DNA of 64,000 nt from Sphingomonas sp. AP4-R1 (lineage in GTDB: Bacteria; Pseudomonadota; Alphaproteobacteria; Sphingomonadales; Sphingomonadaceae): assembly GCF_013113735.1 (NCBI RefSeq), contig NZ_CP053346.1, positions 4,044,001 to 4,108,000 on the forward strand, in the 5' to 3' direction. Every line of letters starts with the position of its first letter. Within the stretch, counting starts at the first letter, position 1. Shown here piece by piece: positions 26,688 through 35,137 of this stretch. Below the pieces are notes generated by a model. That model searched no databases. It was not told where the DNA came from and saw nothing but the letters and a program-made list of their open reading frames with translations. Made by a program: the position numbers and the translations under genes.

Positions 26688-26707
26688 GGCGAGAAGAGCC
26701 CCGCCCT

Positions 26708-27988
26708 TCAGCGCATCGTGCTGAGCAGCGCCTCGATCGAGACGAAGCCGAACGCCACCGAACTGTCCGCCACGCCATAGGGGATGAACAGCATGTCGCC
26801 GTGGCGCAGGCCGCCGCACGTATAGACCACGTTCGGCACATAGCCTTCGCGATCCTCGTTCGCGGCCGACAGCAGGGGCTCGACCATCCGGCCGATGATC
26901 TTCGAGGGATCGTCCTTGTCGAGCAGGATCGCGCCGATCGAATATTTCCGCATCGCGCCCACGCCGTGGGTCAGCAGCAGCCAGCCCTCGTCCAGCTCGA
27001 TCGGCGAACCGCAATTGCCGAGTTGCACCATCTCCCACGGATATTCCGGCGCGAGCAGCAGCTGCCCCTCGCCCCAATGGTCGATCCGGTCGGAGCGGAT
27101 CAGGAAGACATTCTCGCCATCCTGACGGCCGATCATCATATATTGGCCGTTCACCTTGCGCGGGAACAGGGCCATGCCCTTGTTGCGCGCGGCGGGACCG
27201 TTCATCGGCGCAAGCGTGAAGCTGCGGAAATCGCGCGTCCGCATCAGCTCGGACCGGATCGAGGCGCCGTTATAGGCGGTGTAGGTGCCGAGCCATTCGA
27301 AGCTACCGTCGTCATGCTCGAAGCGGACGAGGCGGAGATCCTCCAGCCCCTTGCTCTGCGCGGCGGTCATCGGGAACAGCACCGTGCCGGAGAGCGAGCT
27401 GTCCGGATGGCGATGCACCTCGATCGCGCCATTATCCAGCTCGAACGCACCGTCGGCGGCGGTGGCGAAAGGCGGCTCGGGCATCAGCTCGATCATCGGA
27501 CCGGGGCCGAGAATCCCCTCGCGGAACGAGATCGAGGAGATATGCCCCTCGCCCACCGCGCGCAGCGACATGGCGATGCGGAGCGCGCCATCGGAAAGGC
27601 CCGACTGATCGGGGTGCGGGATCACGCTGGGGTTCATCAGCGCGGCGGCGGCATAGCTGTATTCGTGGCAGAAATAGGCGCCGATCAGCTGCTTCTTGAT
27701 GTCCGAAATGGCGGCATCGTTCAGCTTCAGCCCTTCGCATATCGCCTTGTAGCGCGTGCGGAACACGGCGCGCGTCTGCCAGTGCCGCGCCTCGAAATCG
27801 CGCAGCACCAGTTCCAGTTCGATCGCGGCCTGCTCCTCCGGCATGGCCAGAACCGATTCCGCGATGCGGCGCACGCGCCCCGGCCGTCCATGAACCGCGT
27901 TCGCCTCGATCGGGATATGGAACGGGCGGACGACGACGCGGGCCGGGTCTGCAGTGAGCCGCATCGGATGGTGAATGACGTCGAGCAA
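26708..27988 (-). CDS. GH130-like glycoside phosphorylase or hydrolase
   Basis: A 426-residue five-bladed beta-propeller protein resembling glycoside hydrolase family 130 (mannosyl phosphorylases and hydrolases). Repeats of the type FEWLGTYTAYNGASIRSELMRTRDF, NKGMALFPRKVNGQYMMIGR and LLLTHGVGAMRKYSIGAILLDKDDPSKIIGR are GH130 hallmarks; GYVPNVVYTCGGL near the end holds the expected metal-free active-site region. It might phosphorolyse or trim a mannan-type glycan. The TTG start at 27988 has GGGGGG upstream; ATG 27964 (MRLTAD) is an alternative. The catalytic aspartate was not located with certainty. Confidence 0.82.
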   Translation of the reverse strand: MLDVIHHPMRLTADPARVVVRPFHIPIEANAVHGRPGRVRRIAESVLAMPEEQAAIELELVLRDFEARHWQTRAVFRTRYKAICEGLKLNDAAISDIKKQLIGAYFCHEYSYAAAALMNPSVIPHPDQSGLSDGALRIAMSLRAVGEGHISSISFREGILGPGPMIELMPEPPFATAADGAFELDNGAIEVHRHPDSSLSGTVLFPMTAAQSKGLEDLRLVRFEHDDGSFEWLGTYTAYNGASIRSELMRTRDFRSFTLAPMNGPAARNKGMALFPRKVNGQYMMIGRQDGENVFLIRSDRIDHWGEGQLLLAPEYPWEMVQLGNCGSPIELDEGWLLLTHGVGAMRKYSIGAILLDKDDPSKIIGRMVEPLLSAANEDREGYVPNVVYTCGGLRHGDMLFIPYGVADSSVAFGFVSIEALLSTMR

Positions 27989-28156
27989 GCTGCCCCCCGG
28001 CTACGTAAGACAAGGCAATGCGCGGGCCTCGCGCCCACGCCTCGCCTTATCCAAGCTTTTAGACCGGGATAAGAGTAAAAAGTACGAACGGCCGCGTTCG
28101 TGCGGTGGGTTTCGGGCCGATCAGCCGTCCAGCGTGGCTGCGATGCACCCTTTCAC

Positions 28157-28228
28157 GCTCCAGCGAACACGGGAGCCCGAAGCTTCGAACGTCATATGGG
28201 AAACCCTGGGCTCCTGCGTTCGCAGGAC
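28157..28228. repeat. Palindromic repeat, family A, degenerate; rest of gap has no gene
   Basis: GCTCCAGCGAACACGGGAGCCC pairs with GGGCTCCTGCGTTCGCAGGA (two or three mismatches) around a 30 nt loop. It lies in the 305 nt gap 27989-28293 between the two carbohydrate genes; the rest of this gap also contains a long-range pair CATGATCC (28240) / GGATCATG (28270) just downstream of the glycosyltransferase stop. No coding signal seen there. Confidence 0.6.
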
Positions 28229-28293
28229 CCCGTATGGCTCATGATCCTGAAAAGCGGCGAATATCGCGGGGATCATGCTTCGGAAAGAAACGC

Positions 28294-30603
28294 TCAGCGC
28301 GGCGCGCGCAGTTTGGGCAGAACCGCCTTCAGCGAGGCATGCACGTCGTTGCTCGGCCGATCCTCTCGTGCCGTCGCCCGAGTCATGGCCGCGCAGGCGA
28401 ACTGAAAGGCGAGGATCGATTCCGCTCCCTGATTCAGGTTCACGCGGTTGCTCATCAGGCCGTCATAGCAGCCGCCATCGGCCAGCGTGACCATCGGCAG
28501 GTCCAGATCATTCTCGCCGAGATACCAGGCATAGGCCCGGCGTGCAGCCGCCAGCCATTTCGCGTCGCCCGTCAGCCGATGCGCCGCCAGCGTGGCATCC
28601 ACCGTCGCCCACGCCTCCAGAGGCTGCTGGTCGAACGGCAAAGGCGGCTCGTAGGCGCGCCAGAAGCTGTCGGTGCCCACAGCACGGAACTGGCCGAGCG
28701 CGTTGGTCTGCTGGCCGTCGAGCCAGGCCAGCACCTCCACCGCCTCGTCGAACATCGCCATATTGCCGATCCGGTGCGCGCCGCGCATCAGCGCCTCGGG
28801 CAGGCGGGCATTGTCATAGGCCAGCACGGATTCGAACCAGATCCAGCCCTCGCGGCGGCCGATCCGCAGGCGCCGCCACAGCCGATCGGAAAATTCCTCG
28901 ACCAGTCGACGCGCGACGGCATGATCGGGATGGGCCTCCAGCACGGCGTCCGCTCCGAGCAATGCGAACGCCCACGTGCGCGGGCTGGCGAGCGCGAGCG
29001 AGAATGGCGCCACCTGATCGAACAGATGCAGACCCCACTGGCGCAGATCCTGATTCCGCGCCTCCGACACGGTCACGCCGATCGTCCAGAGCGAGCGGCC
29101 GAAGCTGTCCTCCGAGCCCTCTTCCTCCAGCCAGCCGCGGTCGAACGACATGAAATTGCGGAAGCGCCCATTATCGCCATTCCACGCATGCTGAACGAAC
29201 GAGGCATAGACGCGCGCCAGTTCGTCGGCGCGCTCGGCCAGACCGTCGATCCGGTGCATCAGCATCAGCGCGCGGCAATTGTCGTCCACGCAATAGCCAT
29301 GGTCGCGATCCGGCACCGAAAAGATCGAGTGCTGGAGCATGCCGGTGCCGTCCGTCATGCGCTCGATCGCATCGAGCTTCGGCGGGTGGATTTCCAGCGC
29401 GCGCTCGGGCGCGACGGTTGCGCGGGCGAGTCGGACCGGACGGCGCGCGACCGCCTCGGCGCAGATATCGAGATAGGCGCGTGCGAGATTGTCCCACGTC
29501 ATCGTGCGGCCGACCTGATAGGCCTCGCGGCTCATCCGCTCCATCAATTCCGGCTGGTCGAGCAGATCGTTGATCGCGGTCGAGAAACCATCGACGTCCC
29601 CGAACGGCACCAGCCGGCCGATGCCGTCCGCCAGCAATTCCTCGGCATGCCAGTAAGGCGTCGAGACGACCGGCTTGCCCAGCGCCACCGCATAAGAGAG
29701 CGTGCCGCTCGTGATCTGCGTGACCGACAGATAGGGCGTGACGTACATGTCGGTCGCCTGGAGATAATCCAGCAGCCGCTCCTGATCGAGGAAGCCATCG
29801 ATGAAACGCACATGCTGGCTCACGCCCAGTTCGGCGGCGAGCGCGGCGAGGCTCTCGCGATAGGCCTCGCCCTCGCGCGCGACGAGATGCGGATGCGTGG
29901 CGCCGAGGATCACATACAGCACGTCCGGATGCGCGGCGACGATCTTCGGCAGCGCACGAATGATCGTCTCGATCCCCTTGTTGGGGGAGAGCAGGCCGAA
30001 GGTGAGCAGCACGCGGTGCCCGTCAAACCCGAAGGCCTCCTTCAACCCGTCAGTCGACAGGAAGGGCCGATCCGGCACGCCGTGCGGCACGATCGCGACC
30101 TGATCGCCGCCGATGCCGTGCACCGCCTGGAGAATCTGCACGCCCTTCTCGGCCATCACGATCAGCTTGAACGCGCGGCGGGCAAGCGCCTCGATCACGG
30201 CGCGCTGTTCCGAATTGGGCTGTTCCAGCACGGTGTGCAGCGTCACCACCACCGGCGCATCGACGCGATCGAGCAGCTTCAGCAGCAACGCCCCTGCCGG
30301 CCCGCCGAAAATGCCATATTCGTGCTGGACGAGGACGACGTCGGCGCCGCTCTCGTTGATGCGGCGCGCGGCCTGGACATAATCGGCCAGCTCTTCCTGC
30401 CTGATCGAACACACCACTTCAGGCCCGTAAGCATGAGCCGATCCGGGATCGTCCATCGCATACAGATCGACCGGAAGCGTGGGCTCGGCGGCGACCAGCG
30501 CCTCGCGCACATCGCGGGTGAAGGTGGAGATTCCGCAGAGCCGCGGCGGGCTATTGCCGATGAGTGCGATGCGCTTGATAGTCACAGCCGGTCGATCCCG
30601 CAT
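28294..30603 (-). CDS. GT-B glycosyltransferase fused to an alpha-helical glycosidase-like domain
   Basis: A 769-residue cytoplasmic fusion. Residues about 10-375 form a family 4 GT-B transferase: RIALIGNSPPRLCGISTFTR, VLVQHEYGIFGG, LLTFGLLSPNKGIETIIRAL (nucleotide-binding start of the C-lobe) and TSGTLSYAVALGKPVVSTPY with the E(x7)E region. Residues about 400-769 are an all-helical domain (HGYCVDDNCRALMLMHRIDG, FMSFDRGWLEEEGSEDSFGR, EGWIWFESVLAYDNARLPEAL) of the alpha/alpha toroid type seen in glycosidases and epimerases. ATG 30603 follows GAGG with a 7 nt spacer; the open frame reaches 30648. It probably starts the five-gene glycan cluster. Confidence 0.86.
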   Translation of the reverse strand: MRDRPAVTIKRIALIGNSPPRLCGISTFTRDVREALVAAEPTLPVDLYAMDDPGSAHAYGPEVVCSIRQEELADYVQAARRINESGADVVLVQHEYGIFGGPAGALLLKLLDRVDAPVVVTLHTVLEQPNSEQRAVIEALARRAFKLIVMAEKGVQILQAVHGIGGDQVAIVPHGVPDRPFLSTDGLKEAFGFDGHRVLLTFGLLSPNKGIETIIRALPKIVAAHPDVLYVILGATHPHLVAREGEAYRESLAALAAELGVSQHVRFIDGFLDQERLLDYLQATDMYVTPYLSVTQITSGTLSYAVALGKPVVSTPYWHAEELLADGIGRLVPFGDVDGFSTAINDLLDQPELMERMSREAYQVGRTMTWDNLARAYLDICAEAVARRPVRLARATVAPERALEIHPPKLDAIERMTDGTGMLQHSIFSVPDRDHGYCVDDNCRALMLMHRIDGLAERADELARVYASFVQHAWNGDNGRFRNFMSFDRGWLEEEGSEDSFGRSLWTIGVTVSEARNQDLRQWGLHLFDQVAPFSLALASPRTWAFALLGADAVLEAHPDHAVARRLVEEFSDRLWRRLRIGRREGWIWFESVLAYDNARLPEALMRGAHRIGNMAMFDEAVEVLAWLDGQQTNALGQFRAVGTDSFWRAYEPPLPFDQQPLEAWATVDATLAAHRLTGDAKWLAAARRAYAWYLGENDLDLPMVTLADGGCYDGLMSNRVNLNQGAESILAFQFACAAMTRATAREDRPSNDVHASLKAVLPKLRAPR

Positions 30604-30858
30604 TCCTGATCCTCGCCTATCGCATAGAGCCGGATTCATGGTTACCACTCAGTAAACAACCGGGACTCGATGAACCGTTATTCATAATGCTTAAATGACG
30701 GAAAAGTTGCATGTCCCGCCCCCGCTCGGCACACCGATTTATCGTTTCGGAACCGTCGCATGGGCGAGATTGGCGTTGACGCCTTAGCCCACCCCGTTAA
30801 TGGGACGGCCGGGGACGGCATTCGGGCCGGGCCCACAACAAGATAATGGAGTGTCGGA

Positions 30859-31095
30859 ATGAAGAAGGTAGTCTTTGTTCTTGCCGCTGCCGGCCTGATG
30901 TCTCTGGCCGCTTGCAGCAAGCAGACGCCGGCCGAGAATGCGGCTGACGCGACTGCGAATGCGCTGGATAACGCCGGCGAGAATCTCGAAGACATGGCCG
31001 AGAACACTTCGAACGGCGCGGATGCGGCCGCTCTCAGCAATGCTGCTGACAACGCGCATGACGCGGCTGACGCCGTCGAAGCCAACAAGTCGTAA
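30859..31095 (+). CDS. Small Ala-rich lipoprotein
   Basis: A 78-residue exported lipoprotein: MKKVVFVLAAAGLMSLAAC is a signal peptide with lipobox LAAC; the mature part is an Asn/Ala/Asp-rich helix (ENAADATANALDNAGENLED). Such Lpp-like or entericidin-like small lipoproteins stabilise the envelope, but the family is not identified. GGAG lies 8 nt upstream of the ATG and a strong terminator follows at 31141-31170, so it is probably transcribed alone from the AT-rich 30604-30858 gap it shares with the divergent glycan cluster. Confidence 0.85.
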   Translation: MKKVVFVLAAAGLMSLAACSKQTPAENAADATANALDNAGENLEDMAENTSNGADAAALSNAADNAHDAADAVEANKS

Positions 31096-31138
31096 TTTCG
31101 CGCGGGCGCCCTTGAAGGGCGCGCATGCGTAGACGATG

Positions 31139-31172
31139 GAGCGGGTGTCCGGCGACGGGCGCCCGCTTTTCG
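31139..31172 (+). terminator. Rho-independent terminator after the small lipoprotein gene
   Basis: GCGGGTGTCC at 31141 pairs with GGGCGCCCGC (one or two G-T pairs) around GGCGAC, followed by TTTTCGTTT. A smaller palindrome GCGCCCTTGAAGGGCGC (31104-31120) precedes it. Confidence 0.8.
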
Positions 31173-31212
31173 TTTGTGCCGCATGTTTTTCAGAATTGGC
31201 CGGGAGCAGAGT

Positions 31213-32754
31213 TTGTCCACCACCGCCCCTTCTTCCGAAATGTCCGGAGCCCCGCTGACGCTGTTCAACAGCCTGACGCGCGCGATCGAGGATTTTCGGC
31301 CGATCGATCCGGCGATGGTGCGGCTCTACAGCTGCGGGCCCACGGTTTATAATTTCGCCCATCTCGGCAATCTGCGCGCCTATGTGTTCACCGATACGCT
31401 ACGCCGGACGCTGAACTGGAAGGGCTGGGCCACCACCCATGTCATCAACATCACCGATGTCGGCCACCTCACCTCCGACGCGGATGCGGGCGAGGACAAG
31501 ATGGAGGCGGCCGCGCAGGCGCAGAGCCGCTCGATCTGGGACATCGCCGCTTTCTACACGCAGGCCTTCAAGGCCGATCTGGCCGCGCTGAACATCCTGT
31601 CGCCCAGCCTGTGGTCGGTCGCGACCGATCATGTGCAGGACATGATCGCCTTCGCGCGCGTGCTGGAGGAGAAAGGCAGCACCTATCAGCTCGAGGGCGG
31701 CCTCTATTTCGACACCAGCACGGTGCCCGATTATGGCCGCCTCGCCGGCCATCGTGGCGACGAAGTGGTGGGCCGCATCGCCGACGTGGAGGGCAAGCGC
31801 CATCCCGCCGACTTCGCGATCTGGCGCAGCAGCGCGCCGGGTGCCGATCGGCAGATGGAATGGTCCTCCCCCTGGGGACGCGGCGCGCCGGGCTGGCATC
31901 TCGAATGCTCGGTGATGAGCCTCAAATATCTGGGTGCGCAGTTCGACATCCACACCGGCGGGATCGATCACCGCGAGATCCACCATTGCAACGAGATCGC
32001 GCAGAACCAGGCCTTCAACGGCACCGCGCGGACCGGCGCCAATCTGTGGATGCACAACAATTTTCTCGTCGATCGCGGCGGCAAGATGTCCAAGAGCAAG
32101 GGCGGCTTCGCGACGCTCGCTGGGTTGATCGAGCGCGGCGTGCATCCCCTCGCCTATCGCCTGCTCTGCCTCTCGGCCCATTATCGTTCCGAGCTGGAAT
32201 TCTCGACCGAGGCCTTGTCGGCGGCCTTGATCCGCCTGAAGCGTCTCGTGATGAATGTGGGGCAGCTCAAGGCCAAGGCGGGTCCGCTCGCCTGGCTGGC
32301 CCCTCTGGACGAGATGAAGGCCACGCGCGGCGCGAGCCTCGCCTATCAGCGCGCGATGATCGAGGCGCCGCTGGGCGAACAGGCGCGCGCCCTGGTGGCC
32401 GCGTTCGATGCGGCCCTGTCGGCGGATCTGATGACGCCGCAGGCGCTCCCCTTGCTGGAAGACGCCCTCACCGCGAAGAGCCTCGACTCGGAAGAGCGGC
32501 TGCGCGTCGTGGCCAGCTTCGATCTGGTGCTGGGCCTGGATCTGCTGTCGACCGAGCGTCGATCGCTGGCGCTGCGTCCTGCGGAGGCGCCCCTCCTCGA
32601 TGCGGAGGTGGAGATGCTGCTCGACGAGCGCCAGACGGCGCGGGCGGCCAAGGATTATGCGCGATCCGACATTCTGCGCGATCAGCTGATCGCGGCCGGA
32701 GTCGAGGTGATGGACGGTGATCCGTTGCGCTGGGAATGGCGCCCGCTTCTGTAG
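31213..32754 (+). CDS. cysS: Cysteinyl-tRNA synthetase
   Basis: A 513-residue class I synthetase charging tRNA-Cys. YSCGPTVYNFAHLGNLRAY holds the first zinc cysteine and the HIGH-type motif (HLGN); LECSVM, HHCNEIAQ supply further zinc ligands, and KMSKSKGG is the signature of the catalytic loop. C-terminal helices are typical. I prefer TTG 31213 (LSTTAPSSEMSG...) because GGGAG lies 7 nt upstream; an in-frame ATG at 31174 would add 13 residues, and ATG 31240 would remove 9. The gene ends inside a terminator. Confidence 0.95.
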   Translation: MSTTAPSSEMSGAPLTLFNSLTRAIEDFRPIDPAMVRLYSCGPTVYNFAHLGNLRAYVFTDTLRRTLNWKGWATTHVINITDVGHLTSDADAGEDKMEAAAQAQSRSIWDIAAFYTQAFKADLAALNILSPSLWSVATDHVQDMIAFARVLEEKGSTYQLEGGLYFDTSTVPDYGRLAGHRGDEVVGRIADVEGKRHPADFAIWRSSAPGADRQMEWSSPWGRGAPGWHLECSVMSLKYLGAQFDIHTGGIDHREIHHCNEIAQNQAFNGTARTGANLWMHNNFLVDRGGKMSKSKGGFATLAGLIERGVHPLAYRLLCLSAHYRSELEFSTEALSAALIRLKRLVMNVGQLKAKAGPLAWLAPLDEMKATRGASLAYQRAMIEAPLGEQARALVAAFDAALSADLMTPQALPLLEDALTAKSLDSEERLRVVASFDLVLGLDLLSTERRSLALRPAEAPLLDAEVEMLLDERQTARAAKDYARSDILRDQLIAAGVEVMDGDPLRWEWRPLL

Positions 32755-32809
32755 CGTTTCCGGCCCGATGGCTCCGATTCGGCCCGATCGACTCGGAGCA
32801 ACGCTTTTT
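32753..32809 (+). terminator. Probable terminator of cysS
   Basis: Outer stem AGCGTT/AACGCT and inner GCTCCGA/TCGGAGC (32771-32799) are followed by TTTTT. The left half overlaps the cysS stop codon. Confidence 0.6.
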
Positions 32810-33165
32810 CCGCCCGAAAATGCCGGATCGCGTGGATCCGGCGACTAACGCACTGCGATACGGCGAGTTCCAAGAACGCTTCGGCGCTGTATGGTTAATG
32901 CGTCATATAGCATGTCACATGTTTCCGTGTATTACGGAGACCGGAGGCGGGGCGCCAAAAATCGCTGAAAATTGCCGCAACAGCAGTGTTGCAGGATGCG
33001 ACGGCGCACGCCTGACGGATGACAGATGATCTTGGCCGGGGTGGAGCAATGGACATGATCGAAGAGACGTTGTGTCGGAATTAACCCTTCTCGTGAGAAA
33101 TGCTGCAAGGCGGCCGCTGGTAAACAGCCCCGTATTGTAGTGTAGCACAAGCGTAGGGGTCGCAG
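32810..33165. other. Intergenic region upstream of FeeM-like gene
   Basis: 356 nt without a convincing gene. It is less GC-rich than its surroundings and probably holds the promoter of the downstream acyltransferase. A small dyad TCCGT-GTATT-ACGGA (32926-32940) is visible; no known operator recognised. Confidence 0.6.
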
Positions 33166-34029
33166 ATGTATCTTGACCTTTCCCTGAGAGATCAGGTGAC
33201 GAATTTCATTCGTTCCGCGTCCAATTCCTATCCCAACGGCAAGAAGACCGAAGTCATCTTGCCGGGATTGAGCGACGACGGAGAAGATGTGGTCATCAGC
33301 ATGATTACATCGGAAGAACAGCGCGACGATGCGAGCGCGTTGCTCAACCGTATGTATGAATGGCGCGGCTATGGCAGCCATCATCGCCTGTCCAAGGGCG
33401 TCACGCAGACCAGCTTCTCGGTCTCGTGCGCCGGCGCGACGATCGGCACGTTGACGCTCACCGTGGATTCCGAGGCCGGCCTGACGACCGACACCACCTT
33501 CCAGGCCGAGCTGGACACGTATCGCCGCATGCCCGGCGCGCGGATCTGCGAACTGACGCGCTTCGCCTTCGACGCGCCCAGCTCGTCCAAGCGCATCCTC
33601 GCCGCGCTCTTCCACGTGATCTTCATCTACGGCCAGCGCAAATATGGCTGCACCGACCTGTTCATCGAAGTCGCCCAGCGGCACCGCCGCTTTTACGAGG
33701 CGATGCTGGGCTTCGAGCGCGTCTGCGCGCTCAAGACCAACGACAATGTCGGGGTTCCGTCCCAGCTGATGCGGCTGAACGTCGCGGACATCCAGTCGCA
33801 TATCGAGGCGCATGCGGGATCAGCCGATCCGGCCAGCAGCCGCTCGCTTTATTCCAATTTCCTACCGAAGGAAGAAGCGAACCGGGTCTATGCCGAACTC
33901 GCGGATGCGATCCATGCGATCAACATCGTCAACGAACCCGATTATATCCAGTTCGACGTGATCCCGTCCGCTCCGGTGCGCCAGCGCCGATATGGTAACC
34001 CGCAGTCGGCCACGCCCTCGGCAGCCTGA
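33166..34029 (+). CDS. FeeM-like N-acyl amino acid synthase family protein
   Basis: A 287-residue GNAT-fold acyltransferase resembling FeeM and the N-acylhomoserine lactone synthase-like proteins found with PEP-CTERM systems. SALLNRMYEWRGYG opens the domain, SFSVSCAGATIGTLTLTVDSEAGLTTDTTF and ARICELTRFAFD form the central sheet, and IFIYGQRKYGCTDLFIEVAQRHRRFYEAMLGFERV is the conserved helix-strand segment with the acyl-donor site. FeeM transfers acyl groups from acyl-ACP to an amino acid such as tyrosine; the amino acid here is unknown. ATG 33166 opens the frame. The neighbouring PEPxxWA-CTERM gene supports a link to surface secretion, but this is inference. Confidence 0.82.
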   Translation: MYLDLSLRDQVTNFIRSASNSYPNGKKTEVILPGLSDDGEDVVISMITSEEQRDDASALLNRMYEWRGYGSHHRLSKGVTQTSFSVSCAGATIGTLTLTVDSEAGLTTDTTFQAELDTYRRMPGARICELTRFAFDAPSSSKRILAALFHVIFIYGQRKYGCTDLFIEVAQRHRRFYEAMLGFERVCALKTNDNVGVPSQLMRLNVADIQSHIEAHAGSADPASSRSLYSNFLPKEEANRVYAELADAIHAINIVNEPDYIQFDVIPSAPVRQRRYGNPQSATPSAA

Positions 34030-34303
34030 CCGACAAGGCTGACAGACCACGCATCGTAGCGCTACGCGGCCGCGCGCAGAAGTTGCGCCAGCCTGCCGCC
34101 AAAGTAGCGTCGCGAAGCGGGTGCCAACAGGGTGCTGCTGGTGAGCGAGCATCGAACGAGTGATGCGAGGCCCCGTCTCACGCCGGAGAGCGGGACTACA
34201 GCCCCGGCGAGCGGAATAGAGTGCCGACGCAGCAAACCAGGCACCGTCGAAATCGACGCCCTCGATTTCCGCCTGTTTCGCACGGCACAGAATCGCACCG
34301 CAC
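34030..34303. other. Gap with no supported gene
   Basis: 274 nt between the FeeM-like gene and the bidirectional terminator. Minus-strand open frames (for example 34062-34298) are Arg/Ser-rich and overlap without family signals, so I see nothing credible coding in it. Confidence 0.5.
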
Positions 34304-34346
34304 AAAAGAAAAGGCTGGCAGCGATATTTCGCTGCCAGCCTTTATG
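34304..34346 (-). terminator. Strong terminator of the PEPxxWA-CTERM gene
   Basis: A perfect 14 bp stem (34311-34324 / 34329-34342, AAGGCTGGCAGCGA and complement) with a TATT loop. On the minus strand TTTTCTTTTG follows, so it terminates the gene at 34367-34993; the plus strand side has only TTTATG. Confidence 0.88.
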
Positions 34347-34366
34347 TTGGTTGAACGGTCAAACGC

Positions 34367-34993
34367 TTACGAGAAGCGGACCTTCACCGAGCGACGCTGC
34401 GAACGGCAAGCCGCGCCGATCGCGCCGAAGCCGACGAGCATCATCGCCCAGGTGGCCGTTTCCGGAACCGGGCTCGACTGGAACGTCAGGCCACCCTGGT
34501 AGGTGCCCGACACGCCGTTGACGGTGCCGATAACCTGGAAGGTGTTGACGGCATTGTCGCCGTTGAAGAAGCTCGCAATCGGAATACCCGAAACCGTGTA
34601 GGTCTGGCCGCCCGAACCGTTCGGATTGCTCGTCGTCTGGATCGTGCCATAGGACTGACCGTTGATCAGAATCTGCGTGATCGTCAGCGCGAGCGCATCG
34701 GACACGAAGCTGGTCGACAGATTGCCGCTGCCAACACCGTTCTTCTCGACGCGGAAGTAATAGGTATCCGAGAACGAACCCGACCCATTGGTGTTCTTGA
34801 ACGACGCATTGATCAGATCAGGCGTATTGAAATCCGCGCTGAAATTGGCCGGGGAGTTCGATGCCGTGATGCCCTGACCCGCCAGGTACGTCACCAGGCT
34901 GTCAGTGATAGCGAAGTTCGTCGCCATCGCGGGGCTCGCGATTGCAACGGCCGCCACGAACGACGCCCCCCAAAGTGCCTTACCGAACCCCAT
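34367..34993 (-). CDS. PEPxxWA-CTERM sorting domain protein
   Basis: A 208-residue secreted protein: signal peptide MGFGKALWGASFVAAVAIAS (cleavage after AMA), a Ser/Thr/Asn-rich beta-strand domain, and a C-terminal sorting signal VPETATWAMMLVGFGAIGAACRSQRR, i.e. PEP-like motif, hydrophobic helix and basic tail. Proteins of this type are processed by exosortase-like enzymes and attached to or released from the surface. The start ATG 34993 is preceded by GGGGAG at 7 nt. No exosortase is encoded in the window. A strong terminator follows. Confidence 0.9.
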   Translation of the reverse strand: MGFGKALWGASFVAAVAIASPAMATNFAITDSLVTYLAGQGITASNSPANFSADFNTPDLINASFKNTNGSGSFSDTYYFRVEKNGVGSGNLSTSFVSDALALTITQILINGQSYGTIQTTSNPNGSGGQTYTVSGIPIASFFNGDNAVNTFQVIGTVNGVSGTYQGGLTFQSSPVPETATWAMMLVGFGAIGAACRSQRRSVKVRFS

Positions 34994-35137
34994 AACCAAT
35001 CTCCCCATACGCATACACCGCACGCCTGGCATCCCAGCGACCCCACACGTTCAGGCGAGAATCAGGTAGCTTTCTTTTCCGTTAACATCAAGATACTTTT
35101 TCGCAGCGCAAAAAAGTTAATATTCCATTTCGGTGTC

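Noticed and set aside
34062..34298. A minus-strand gene in the gap after the FeeM-like gene
   Set aside because: Ser/Arg-rich product with no start signal or family; another frame overlaps it equally well.
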